From Hahella sp. CCB-MM4 (GTDB lineage: Bacteria > Pseudomonadota > Gammaproteobacteria > Pseudomonadales > Oleiphilaceae): a DNA stretch of 64,000 bases. The DNA is taken from NCBI RefSeq assembly GCF_002260525.1, contig NZ_MRYI01000001.1, positions 124,001 to 188,000 on the forward strand, given 5' to 3'. A program made the position numbers and the translations under genes. Positions 20,687 to 29,055 of the stretch are shown one piece after another; position 1 is the stretch's first letter, and each line of letters begins with the position of its first letter. The notes beneath the pieces were generated by a model. That model did not search any database and was not told the DNA's origin. It was given only the letters and a program-made list of their open reading frames with translations.

Positions 20687-21295
20687 TTAGTACAATCCAG
20701 AGATGTAACTGGCCAGCGCCTTGATTTCAGCATCGCTCATGTTGGCAGCAATGTCTTGCATCATACGACTTTCACCATCATTGCTCCGCTCACCAGAACG
20801 AAACTTCATCAGCTGCCCTTCTATATACTGAGCATGCTGACCACCCAGTTTAGGGAAGCCGGCAGGAGGATTACCTGCACCTGCTGGGTTATGACATCCG
20901 GTACACGCCGGAATGCCTTTGGCCATATTACCAGCCCCGTAAAGCTTGGCGCCCAATTCAACCAACGCAGGGTCTGCCTTACCCACAGTGGCCGCCTGTG
21001 CGGAGAAGTATGCAGCGATATCTTCAATATCCTGCGCGGAAAGACTGTCGGTCAATCCTGTCATCTCGACAACGGTGCGTTTACCATTTTTGATATCTGT
21101 AATCTGCTTGACCAGATACCGTTCACCCTGGCCAGCCAACTTGGGAAAATTCGGCACGGCACTATTTCCATCAGCACCATGACAACCCGCACATACCGCG
21201 GCTTTTCCCTGCCCAGCCTTCGGGTCTCCTGCGGCATGTGCCAGGCCAGCCAGTCCCAAAGCAAGCACCAAACCAGTTACAAACACTCTCATCAT
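20687..21295 (-). CDS. Cytochrome c4 (dihaem)
   Basis: This is a periplasmic dihaem electron carrier that typically feeds terminal oxidases such as cbb3. Its 202 aa include a signal peptide ending near AHAAGD. Two homologous class I cytochrome domains each carry one haem motif, CAGCH (near residue 35) and CTGCH (near 130). Each is followed by the expected Met ligand region (MTGL near 80, and MMQDIA/MSDAEI near 180). There are two adjacent ATG codons at the start, and either is possible. It is divergent from engB, with a terminator downstream. Confidence 0.95.
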   Translation of the reverse strand: MMRVFVTGLVLALGLAGLAHAAGDPKAGQGKAAVCAGCHGADGNSAVPNFPKLAGQGERYLVKQITDIKNGKRTVVEMTGLTDSLSAQDIEDIAAYFSAQAATVGKADPALVELGAKLYGAGNMAKGIPACTGCHNPAGAGNPPAGFPKLGGQHAQYIEGQLMKFRSGERSNDGESRMMQDIAANMSDAEIKALASYISGLY

Positions 21296-21492
21296 TTGAC
21301 CCCGTCAGCTACCAGTTGATTCTAGTTAATTCTTTCATTTGCCAGTTCATGCAATAAATTGTTGAACCAGGCTTAATATTCACATCCTGTCGGCACAATT
21401 TATCTGAATATCTGCCGACGCCCTTAAAACGGTCTGGTATTATACATAAATCACTTCAAACATGAACGAATAAACACAGTCATTTCAAACCT

Positions 21493-22155
21493 ATGAATAA
21501 ACCTCAATCAGCCGGCCCAAAGCGCCCGGTATCCTATCAGAGCGCCCGGTTTCTCCTCAGTGCAGAGCAACTTCACCATTGCCCTCCAGATGAAGGTGTA
21601 GAAATCGCATTTGCCGGCCGATCCAACGCAGGCAAGTCGAGTGCTCTCAACACCATTACCCAAAACAGCAAGCTGGCGCGCACCTCAAAAACGCCCGGCC
21701 GAACTCAACTGATCAACTTTTTCACCCTGAATAAGGACCAGTGTCGCCTGGTAGACCTGCCCGGGTACGGTTACGCAAAAGTTCCTCGTACCATGCAGGA
21801 AAAGTGGCAACGCCATATGCAGGAATATCTAGAACGCCGCAACACACTGGCGGCCTTGGTCCTGGTGATGGATATACGACATCCACTGAGTGATTTTGAC
21901 TGCAGCATGTTGGACTGGTGTGAAACCCGCCAGTTGCCCGTACTGGTACTGCTTACAAAATCAGACAAATTAAAATTCGGCGCAGCTAAAAACACACTCC
22001 AAAAAGTAGCCCGCGACCTCGGCAAGTGGTCCACACCGATAGAAGTACAGCTATTTTCGGCTCATACCAAGACCGGCATAGATGACGTGCGCGAATATAT
22101 GGACCAGTTTTTTATCGGCAAGGATTCTGACACAGAGCAGACAGAAGAATTCTGA
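21493..22155 (+). CDS. engB: Ribosome biogenesis GTPase EngB (YihA/YsxC)
   Basis: This essential small GTPase is involved in late large-subunit assembly and cell division. At 220 aa it has the TRAFAC G-motifs in order: G1 [10 protein letters not shown]2 region [10 protein letters not shown]3 [12 protein letters not shown]4 TKSDK, and G5-like SAHTKTGID. Length is typical. It is divergent from cytochrome c4, as is usual in pseudomonads. A perfect hairpin follows and separates it from the convergent tetR gene. Confidence 0.96.
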   Translation: MNKPQSAGPKRPVSYQSARFLLSAEQLHHCPPDEGVEIAFAGRSNAGKSSALNTITQNSKLARTSKTPGRTQLINFFTLNKDQCRLVDLPGYGYAKVPRTMQEKWQRHMQEYLERRNTLAALVLVMDIRHPLSDFDCSMLDWCETRQLPVLVLLTKSDKLKFGAAKNTLQKVARDLGKWSTPIEVQLFSAHTKTGIDDVREYMDQFFIGKDSDTEQTEEF

Positions 22156-22169
22156 CTCAAATCAAATCT

Positions 22170-22196
22170 CCAGGGCTGAGCACTCTTCAGCCCTGG
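22170..22196. terminator. Hairpin between convergent engB and tetR genes
   Basis: A perfect 10-bp stem ccagggctga/tcagccctgg (22170-22179 and 22187-22196) with a 7-base loop lies in the convergent gap. No strong T-run follows on either strand, so it is terminator-like but not certain. Confidence 0.5.
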
Positions 22197-22246
22197 CATC
22201 GCCACTGTTCAGGCGGACGCATACTTAATTCAGGCAGACATATTGA

Positions 22247-22906
22247 TTATTTTGACAAAGAATCCAGCAATGACGGCTTAAACAATTCCTGCGCTTTCAC
22301 CACATCGTCATAATAATCCGGATGCAGAAACGGCAATTCCAGGCTGATAACCTGATAAATCCCATGCTTCAGAGTTTCCTTTCGAATCAGATGTACATCC
22401 TGTCCTACTGCGGTTTTCAAAAACGACATCCAACTGGTCACCAGCAGCCACACATTCAGGGAAAATGTCCGCCGGGTTTCATCCCCTAACGACTTAAGAA
22501 TACCTGCTCGCTCAAGGCTGCCAAGGATTTTCGCGATGCTGTCAATACAACGAACAGTAAACTGACGATAATCCTCCTGAAGCCGGATATCTGAATCCAG
22601 ATAATGCTCAAGGTCACGATGGAAAAAGCGATAACTCCATAGCCCATCAAATACCGCTTCGAGATATTCGAATTGGTCTTGTATTGTCAGAGGGCGATCA
22701 TCAGGTATTTGTAAATAGTGGTCTACCAACAGCTGATATTGCAGAAAAATTTCGTAAATAATGTCCGTCTTATTTCGAAAATGATAGTAGAGGTTGCCCG
22801 GTGAAATCCCCAAATCAGCCGCAATATGATTTGTAGTCACATTGCGCTCTCCTTTTTCATTAAACAAATCCAGACTGGCGAGAATAATTCTTTCTCTGGT
22901 GTTCAT
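22247..22906 (-). CDS. TetR/AcrR family transcriptional regulator
   Basis: This is a one-component DNA-binding repressor of about 219 aa. The N-terminal helix-turn-helix is clear (ERIILASLDLFNEKGE, then HIAADLGISPGNLYYHFRNK). The C-terminal part is a TetR ligand domain. The start at 22906 (MNTRERI) fits homologues. An in-frame ATG at 22954 would add 16 residues, and neither has a strong ribosome-binding site. It is divergent from the aldehyde dehydrogenase/GMC oxidoreductase genes, and an 18-bp perfect palindrome in the shared control region is the obvious candidate operator. The inducer is unknown, and a long-chain alcohol, aldehyde or acyl-CoA is a guess from the neighbours. Confidence 0.88.
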   Translation of the reverse strand: MNTRERIILASLDLFNEKGERNVTTNHIAADLGISPGNLYYHFRNKTDIIYEIFLQYQLLVDHYLQIPDDRPLTIQDQFEYLEAVFDGLWSYRFFHRDLEHYLDSDIRLQEDYRQFTVRCIDSIAKILGSLERAGILKSLGDETRRTFSLNVWLLVTSWMSFLKTAVGQDVHLIRKETLKHGIYQVISLELPFLHPDYYDDVVKAQELFKPSLLDSLSK

Positions 22907-23067
22907 GTATAACTTTACCCCGTCACCAACGTTACTGTCCGATACGTCATCCATAACCGGACCTGGTGCTTTATTTATATAGTGGCCTAAGGCTTATTTT
23001 CATTGCGCTCATAGTGCCATTTCGCCCCAACTCATTGAATGATTTCTCCAGATCATAAAACGAGCAC

Positions 23068-23092
23068 TTGACACTTAGAGTATATACTCTAA
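23068..23092. promoter_or_regulatory. Candidate operator palindrome next to a TTGACA -35 element
   Basis: TTAGAGTATATACTCTAA at 23075-23092 is a perfect 18-bp inverted repeat, a typical size for a TetR-family operator. A consensus TTGACA sits at 23068-23073, directly beside it on the plus strand, so a bound repressor would cover the -35/-10 spacer. The -10 is not clear; the region 23090-23097 is A/T-rich. It lies 169 bases upstream of the tetR start and 222 upstream of the dehydrogenase start. Confidence 0.6.
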
Positions 23093-23227
23093 AAATATTA
23101 ATCGCGATGCAAGTGACTTTGCACTGCGCACAGAATACGGGGTCGCCTCCGTTAATGCGCTTTTGTCAGACATTTAGAACCTTTATTCAGTATGCAGAAC
23201 ACTTGCTGGCTATATTTCGGAAAATAC

Positions 23228-23249
23228 TTTGATCGCAATTTGATCGCAA
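23228..23249 (+). repeat. Tandem 11-bp direct repeat upstream of aldehyde dehydrogenase gene
   Basis: TTTGATCGCAA occurs twice back to back (23228-23238 and 23239-23249). The 11-bp period is close to one DNA turn, so both copies face the same side. It lies about 65 bases before the dehydrogenase start codon. It could be an activator site or part of the promoter. Confidence 0.55.
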
Positions 23250-23313
23250 AAAGTCACTGAGAAGAATAACAACACCCTTCCACGATAATGGCTCGTGACG
23301 TCAGGAGGAAACC

Positions 23314-24759
23314 ATGGTTGCGGATGTACTCACTATTACCGAGAGCAAGAAAGAAATTCAAAGGTTGAATCGGGCGTTCCAGGCACAGAAGAAGGCCTTC
23401 GACCATAACCCCAACCCTGGTTATGAAACCCGCCGGGAATGGTTGCTACGTTTAAAAAAGGCCATTATCAACAGCCAGGAACGAATTATCGATGCCTTGA
23501 ATGAAGATTTCTCCAACCGTTCAAGGGACGAAACCCTGCTGGCTGAGTTGATGCCTACCGTGCAAGCCATCAATTATGCGCTGAAGCATCTGAAACAGTG
23601 GATGAAGCCATCCAAGCGACATGTCGGCTTACTCTTCCTGCCGGCAGACAACGCCATCCACTATCAGCCTCTCGGGGTAATCGGCATCATTGTCCCCTGG
23701 AACTATCCAGTCAATCTGGCTCTGGGTCCGCTGGTGGCGGCTCTGGCTGCCGGAAATCGTGCCATGATCAAAATGTCGGAATTCACCCCCCGAACCTCTG
23801 AGCTAATACGGGAAATACTCTCAACAACATTTACAGAAGATCTGGTGACGGTGATCACGGGTGAGGCAGATGTCGCCGGAGAATTTTCCAAACAGCCCTT
23901 TGACCATCTGCTGTTTACAGGATCCACTGCCGTTGGCCGGCTGGTGATGAAAGCCGCGGCTGAAAACCTGACCCCGGTCACCTTGGAATTGGGCGGCAAA
24001 TCACCTGCCGTAATAGCCGAAGACGTCCCTATTTCCGATGCAGCGGAGAGAATTGCCTTTGGCAAGGCGTTCAATGCCGGACAAACCTGCATTGCACCGG
24101 ATTATGTCCTTTGCCCAGAAGGAAAAGAGGATGCCTTTGTGGATGCCTTTATCGAAAGATTCCACGATATGTACCCCACTCTGAAGGATAATCAGGACTA
24201 CACTGCCGTGATTAACGAGCGCCAGCTCCAGCGCCTTAAAGGGTATCTGGCAGATGCTGAACAGAAAGGCGCCCGGGTAATTGAAATCAATCCGGGTAAC
24301 GAGAGCTTTAGCCGTGGCACACGTAAACTCCCGGTGCATCTGATCCTGGATGCCACGCCTGACATGAAGGTGTTGCAGGAGGAGATATTCGGGCCACTAT
24401 TACCGGTCATTCCCTACAAAACCATTGATGAGGCCGTTGAATACATTAATAACCGCCCTCGCCCATTGGCACTTTACTACTTCGGCTATCGCAAATCTGA
24501 GCAGAAACGACTGCTGGAACGGACCCATGCTGGGGGAGTGTGCATCAATGACACACTTGTTCATTTCGCTCAGGATGATATGCCATTCGGAGGGGTCGGC
24601 GAATCCGGAATGGGCCACTATCACGGCAAAGAAGGCTTTCTGACGTTCTCCAACGCCAAAGGCGTTCACACCAAGCAGAGGTTCCATAGCGGTAAAATCA
24701 TCTTTCCGCCTCATGGCACCCTGTTGCATCACTTGGTATATAAGCTGTTCATAAAATAG
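23314..24759 (+). CDS. Aldehyde dehydrogenase (coniferyl/fatty aldehyde type)
   Basis: This is a 481-aa NAD(P)-dependent aldehyde dehydrogenase oxidising an aldehyde to the acid. Landmarks are PWNYP near residue 130 (cofactor site), GSTAVGR near 208, catalytic base E225 in LELGGKSP, nucleophile C259 in FNAGQTC, and EEIFGP near 360. The short length and hydrophobic C-terminal tail (LLHHLVYKLFIK) recall the class-3/AlkH/CalB group, some members of which attach to membranes and take fatty or aromatic aldehydes. The start is well supported by AGGAGG. It is the first gene of a likely unit with the Tat lipoprotein and GMC oxidoreductase, which would supply the aldehyde. Confidence 0.92.
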   Translation: MVADVLTITESKKEIQRLNRAFQAQKKAFDHNPNPGYETRREWLLRLKKAIINSQERIIDALNEDFSNRSRDETLLAELMPTVQAINYALKHLKQWMKPSKRHVGLLFLPADNAIHYQPLGVIGIIVPWNYPVNLALGPLVAALAAGNRAMIKMSEFTPRTSELIREILSTTFTEDLVTVITGEADVAGEFSKQPFDHLLFTGSTAVGRLVMKAAAENLTPVTLELGGKSPAVIAEDVPISDAAERIAFGKAFNAGQTCIAPDYVLCPEGKEDAFVDAFIERFHDMYPTLKDNQDYTAVINERQLQRLKGYLADAEQKGARVIEINPGNESFSRGTRKLPVHLILDATPDMKVLQEEIFGPLLPVIPYKTIDEAVEYINNRPRPLALYYFGYRKSEQKRLLERTHAGGVCINDTLVHFAQDDMPFGGVGESGMGHYHGKEGFLTFSNAKGVHTKQRFHSGKIIFPPHGTLLHHLVYKLFIK

Positions 24760-24786
24760 CGGTCCTTAAAAAAGCCGATCAGGCAT

Positions 24787-24820
24787 CAATCGACACCAGA
24801 AAACTCTTCGGTGTCGATTG
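24787..24820 (+). promoter_or_regulatory. Hairpin between dehydrogenase and Tat lipoprotein genes
   Basis: A perfect 11-bp stem caatcgacacc/ggtgtcgattg (24787-24797 and 24810-24820) with a 12-base loop is followed by A-rich sequence, not by a T-run. It may stabilise or process the mRNA or partly uncouple the two flanking genes. A full terminator is less likely. Confidence 0.45.
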
Positions 24821-24870
24821 AACACTAAAAATAACAAGAACAGTGCATAAATAAGAACAAAGGAAGGGTC

Positions 24871-25461
24871 ATGACAGATCTCACTCAATCCCGGCGACAG
24901 TTTTTACGACTATCGCTACTCACCCCTTTTGCGATATCTGCCAGCTCGGCTTATCTGAACGGCTGCGCGGCCACCACCAGCCAACCGGCAAAGCCAGATA
25001 GCCCTGCCCAATACTATTTCCTGGATGAAGAAGCAGCAGATTTCTGGCGTGCCGTTCTGGCGGTGATCGTCAGTAGAGAATTCCATCCCTCGACTCTTTC
25101 GAATGAAGAAATCGAGCGGAGTATCGCTCGCATCGATGACGGAATTCGTCATTTCAGCCCTGCAAATCGAGAAAAGATGGGCGATCTTTTCAATATTTTA
25201 TCCATCACTTTAACCCGTGGATTAACCACTGGAGTCTGGCGCTCCTGGCCGAACGCCGATAACGACGATATTCGCGCCTTTCTGGATTCATGGAGGGATA
25301 GCAGCTTTCAAACCTTTAATCAGGGCTTTATTGCTTTGGTGCAACTGGGCGCACTGACCTACTACGGAGCATCAGAGAACTGGGCTAAATCCGGTTATCC
25401 AGGCCCTCCACAAGCGTTAAAAGATGCTCTACCACAATTTAACCAGGAGGTCGCAGGATGA
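24871..25461 (+). CDS. Tat-signal lipoprotein, probable small partner of GMC oxidoreductase
   Basis: This is a 196-aa exported protein. The N terminus has a twin-arginine signal (SRRQFLRLSLL) followed by a hydrophobic stretch and a lipobox-like YLNGC, so a Tat-exported lipoprotein is predicted. The mature part is helical with no motif I recognise. Its size, Tat signal and position before a GMC flavoprotein resemble the gamma subunit of membrane gluconate/sorbitol-type dehydrogenases. A strong AAGGAAGGG site precedes the ATG. Its stop overlaps the GMC start by 4 bases. Since the GMC protein has no signal of its own, this subunit may carry it out. Confidence 0.8.
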   Translation: MTDLTQSRRQFLRLSLLTPFAISASSAYLNGCAATTSQPAKPDSPAQYYFLDEEAADFWRAVLAVIVSREFHPSTLSNEEIERSIARIDDGIRHFSPANREKMGDLFNILSITLTRGLTTGVWRSWPNADNDDIRAFLDSWRDSSFQTFNQGFIALVQLGALTYYGASENWAKSGYPGPPQALKDALPQFNQEVAG

Positions 25462-27050
25462 GCGTGCAGGATATATACACCTCCGGCGCAAGCACAGGTT
25501 GGAATCTGGTTGATGCGACCCGCCTGCTTCAGGATCAGGTATTAGAGACCGATGTCGTGATAATAGGTACCGGGGCCGGTGGGGGCACCACTGCAGAAAT
25601 ACTTGCGAGCTCGGGCTTGAGCGTGATTATGGTGGAAGAAGGCAAGCTCCACTCCAGCAAGGATTTCAAGATGGACGAGCTGGATGCCTATCCAAAGTTA
25701 TACCAGGAAGGCATGAGTAGGGCCACCGCAGACGGAGGTATCTCCATCATGCAAGGGCGCACAGTCGGTGGGTCCACTACCGTCAACTGGACCTCTAGTT
25801 TTCGTACGCCTGAAGCCACTCTGAATCACTGGACCAAACTCGGTTTGAAAGGGTTTACCGTCGAAAGCATGCGTCCCTGGTTTGAAAACCGGGAACAACG
25901 CCTGGGAATTGAACCCTGGGCAGTGCCTCCCAACCCTAACAACCAAGTACTCAAAACCGGCTGCGAAACACTTGGCTGGAGCTGGCATGTGATTCCGCGC
26001 AATGTTCGGGGGTGCTGGAATATCGGGTACTGCGGCATGGGCTGTCCAACCAATGCCAAACAATCAATGTTGGTCACCACCGTCCCCGGAGCTCTGAGCA
26101 AAGGGGCCAGCCTGTATTATAACCTGAGAGCCAACCGCTTGAACTTTCAGGGCACATCCACTCGAAACCTGCAATGCCAGGCTATCGATCCAGTGACACA
26201 GGAACTGTTGCCCAGAAATATTGAAATCCGGGCTCGACACTATGTCATCAGCGCAAGCGCAATTGGCTCTCCCGCGGTCCTTCTGCGCTCGGAAACGCCG
26301 GATCCCTATAAACGCATTGGCAAACGCACATTCCTACATCCGGTTAATGCCAGCCTGGCGATCATGCCCGACAAAATAGAGCCATTTAAGGGAGCTCCAC
26401 AGTCAATCTACAGCGATGAGTTCAACTGGCGCGATGGAGTCACCGGCGAGGCGGGGTTCAAAATGGAAGTGCCGCCAATGTTTCCAGCTTTATCTGCCGG
26501 AATTATTGGCGAATACGGAGAACAACTGGCACAAACCATGAGCCAGCTGCCACATATCAACGCTGTGCTTTCTCTTATCCGGGATGGTTTTCATGAGGAC
26601 TCTTACGGAGGCGAGGTCAGGCTTCGCAACGACGGAACCCCGGAATTAGACTATCCAGTCACCGACTACCTCTGGCGTGCATTGAAAGAAGCCTATCTGC
26701 GAATGGCAGAACTGCAGTTTGCCGCGGGAGCAAAAAAGGTGAAATTCCTGCACAACCAATCCCCCTATTTCAGTCGTTATTCTGATGCGAAACAGTGGAT
26801 GGAAAATAAGGAACTGAAGATCCTGCAGAGCCGATTGTTCACAGCCCACCAGATGGGAGGCTGCTCCATGGGTGAAGATCCTTCAGAATCCGTGGTTAAC
26901 AGCGACGGTCGGCATCATCATATCGACAACCTCAGCGTGATTGATGCCTCCACATTTCCCACCAGCATTGGCGCAAACCCCCAGCTAAGTATCTATGCCA
27001 TGGCGGCCAGACAAGCAACTCAACTTGCACAAAACCTCAACTCTGCGTAG
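25458..27050 (+). CDS. GMC family FAD-dependent alcohol oxidoreductase
   Basis: This is a 530-aa flavoprotein oxidising an alcohol. The FAD-binding Rossmann motif is VVIIGTGAGGGTTAE (near residue 35), and the GMC signature region GRTVGGSTTVNWTSS is near 100. The C-terminal catalytic part includes TAHQMGGCSMG and ASTFPTSIGANPQLS. Cys186, Cys192 and Cys196 form a cluster (GCWNIGYCGMGCP), as also found in fatty-alcohol-oxidase-like members. No N-terminal signal is visible. It is translationally coupled to the Tat lipoprotein upstream and paired with an aldehyde dehydrogenase, giving an alcohol-to-acid route. A long-chain or aromatic alcohol substrate is inferred only from family resemblance. Confidence 0.9.
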   Translation: MSVQDIYTSGASTGWNLVDATRLLQDQVLETDVVIIGTGAGGGTTAEILASSGLSVIMVEEGKLHSSKDFKMDELDAYPKLYQEGMSRATADGGISIMQGRTVGGSTTVNWTSSFRTPEATLNHWTKLGLKGFTVESMRPWFENREQRLGIEPWAVPPNPNNQVLKTGCETLGWSWHVIPRNVRGCWNIGYCGMGCPTNAKQSMLVTTVPGALSKGASLYYNLRANRLNFQGTSTRNLQCQAIDPVTQELLPRNIEIRARHYVISASAIGSPAVLLRSETPDPYKRIGKRTFLHPVNASLAIMPDKIEPFKGAPQSIYSDEFNWRDGVTGEAGFKMEVPPMFPALSAGIIGEYGEQLAQTMSQLPHINAVLSLIRDGFHEDSYGGEVRLRNDGTPELDYPVTDYLWRALKEAYLRMAELQFAAGAKKVKFLHNQSPYFSRYSDAKQWMENKELKILQSRLFTAHQMGGCSMGEDPSESVVNSDGRHHHIDNLSVIDASTFPTSIGANPQLSIYAMAARQATQLAQNLNSA

Positions 27051-27055
27051 CCTAG

Positions 27056-27607
<552 letters not shown>

Positions 27608-27701
27608 CGTAGCTGCTCGCTCAGGGTATTTCCGCCGGTAATAGTGAACCTGTAACGGGTTATTTGATACAATCTGGCCAAATTCAAACATTTCCAATTA
27701 G

Positions 27702-28019
<318 letters not shown>

Positions 28020-28421
28020 TCAGACGCTCCTAACTTTCCGTGCAATTCTAAGTTTGAGTTCAAACGAACTCCTGATTATGAGACAGGTGTCTGATCACTG
28101 GTAATGAAAGAGGAACAACAGGGACGTGACCAAACCAGTAATACTCATTTCACCAACGATCCTCCTTCAACGGCCTGACTTTACTCGCACTCCCCAATAA
28201 CTTGATTCCGGCCCTCTGGCTGTCACACCCATGTCACCTACAGCCGATGCTCAGTGGATCACTCGTTAATTTCACTTGAATTAACAGGTTATCACTTGAG
28301 ATTCATTCAAGTTATGAAGTTTCTGGTCTAAACTTGAACCATATAATTATATTTAGGGTCTGTTGACGTTTAGTTAGGCCCTGGACGACGACAAGATCCA
28401 GACTATATACGGGGAGACGTG
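28020..28421. other. 400-bp intergenic region with clustered ACTTGA motifs
   Basis: No credible gene is present. ACTTGA occurs at 28274, 28294 and 28332, and its reverse complement TCAAGT at 28307, all within 64 bases. The first two copies are exactly 20 bases apart, as CACTTGA. A perfect TATAAT lies at 28342-28347 but without a good -35. The stretch probably holds the control region of the downstream coiled-coil protein gene. Confidence 0.45.
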
Positions 28422-28961
28422 ATGGCAGTTAGGGAACCAGAAGACGACGGTCAAATAAGTGAAGCCCAGCGAATAAGCATGTTGGAAAGGAGCATGTCCA
28501 CCAATAGGATATTTCTCCTTCTATTGGCCGTGCTGATCATCGTGACGCTCAGCGTCTCAATCACCATTGCCATCCTCAGCACTATGGAAGGCGACGCAGA
28601 ATCCGCTTCTTCGTCCCAGATACTGGAATTACGTTCAGAAGTGAAAGACCTCAAGGCCGAACTGCTTAAAAACCAGGCTCAGCTAGCCACCTTGAGTGAT
28701 GCTCTCCCTCAGCTTCGTACAGAGCTACAGAACAGCAGTGCCCCGACATTTCAGCGCTTAATGCTACAGCAGGAAAAAAGTAATCAGGAATTTTTGAAGG
28801 CCATGAAAGAAGGGATGTACGATTTGGCCAGGATGGTTCCAGGATCCAGAACCTGGCTTGAGCTGTACAGCGAGAGAATAGACAAGGCCAACACCCTAAG
28901 CCAGGAGCGCGAACGCCTGCTCAAGCGGCTAAATACAGGGGAGCCATTAATCGAGCCCTAA
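28422..28961 (+). CDS. Single-span coiled-coil membrane protein of unknown function
   Basis: The 179-aa product has an acidic N-terminal segment and one strong transmembrane helix at about residues 30-53 (FLLLLAVLIIVTLSVSITIA). A periplasmic or cytoplasmic coiled coil follows (ILELRSEVKDLKAEL onward, about 67-110), then a helical, charged C-terminal part. I recognise no domain. The ATG at 28422 follows GGGGAG at a spacing of 5, and a GTG three bases earlier is too close to that site. It is convergent with ppk1. The sequence suggests a structural or regulatory membrane protein but proves nothing. Confidence 0.7.
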   Translation: MAVREPEDDGQISEAQRISMLERSMSTNRIFLLLLAVLIIVTLSVSITIAILSTMEGDAESASSSQILELRSEVKDLKAELLKNQAQLATLSDALPQLRTELQNSSAPTFQRLMLQQEKSNQEFLKAMKEGMYDLARMVPGSRTWLELYSERIDKANTLSQERERLLKRLNTGEPLIEP

Positions 28962-29003
28962 GTCCTTCCTCCTGTTCTTCGCCCTTAACTCGAACGTGAT
29001 TCA

Positions 29004-29030
29004 CTGGACAGGTGCTCAACGCCTGTCCAG
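29004..29030. terminator. Hairpin between convergent genes (coiled-coil protein and ppk1)
   Basis: Inverted repeat ctggacagg/cctgtccag (29004-29012 and 29022-29030) extends inward by a G-U and a G-C pair to leave a 5-base loop. It sits in the 94-base convergent gap. No clear T-run follows, so it is a probable but unproven bidirectional terminator. Confidence 0.5.
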
Positions 29031-29055
29031 CAATCGTAAAACCGACCGCTTTTGA

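Noticed and set aside
20681-21319. 212-aa plus-strand frame opposite cytochrome c4
   Set aside because: Antisense to a dihaem cytochrome with both CxxCH motifs; no independent support.
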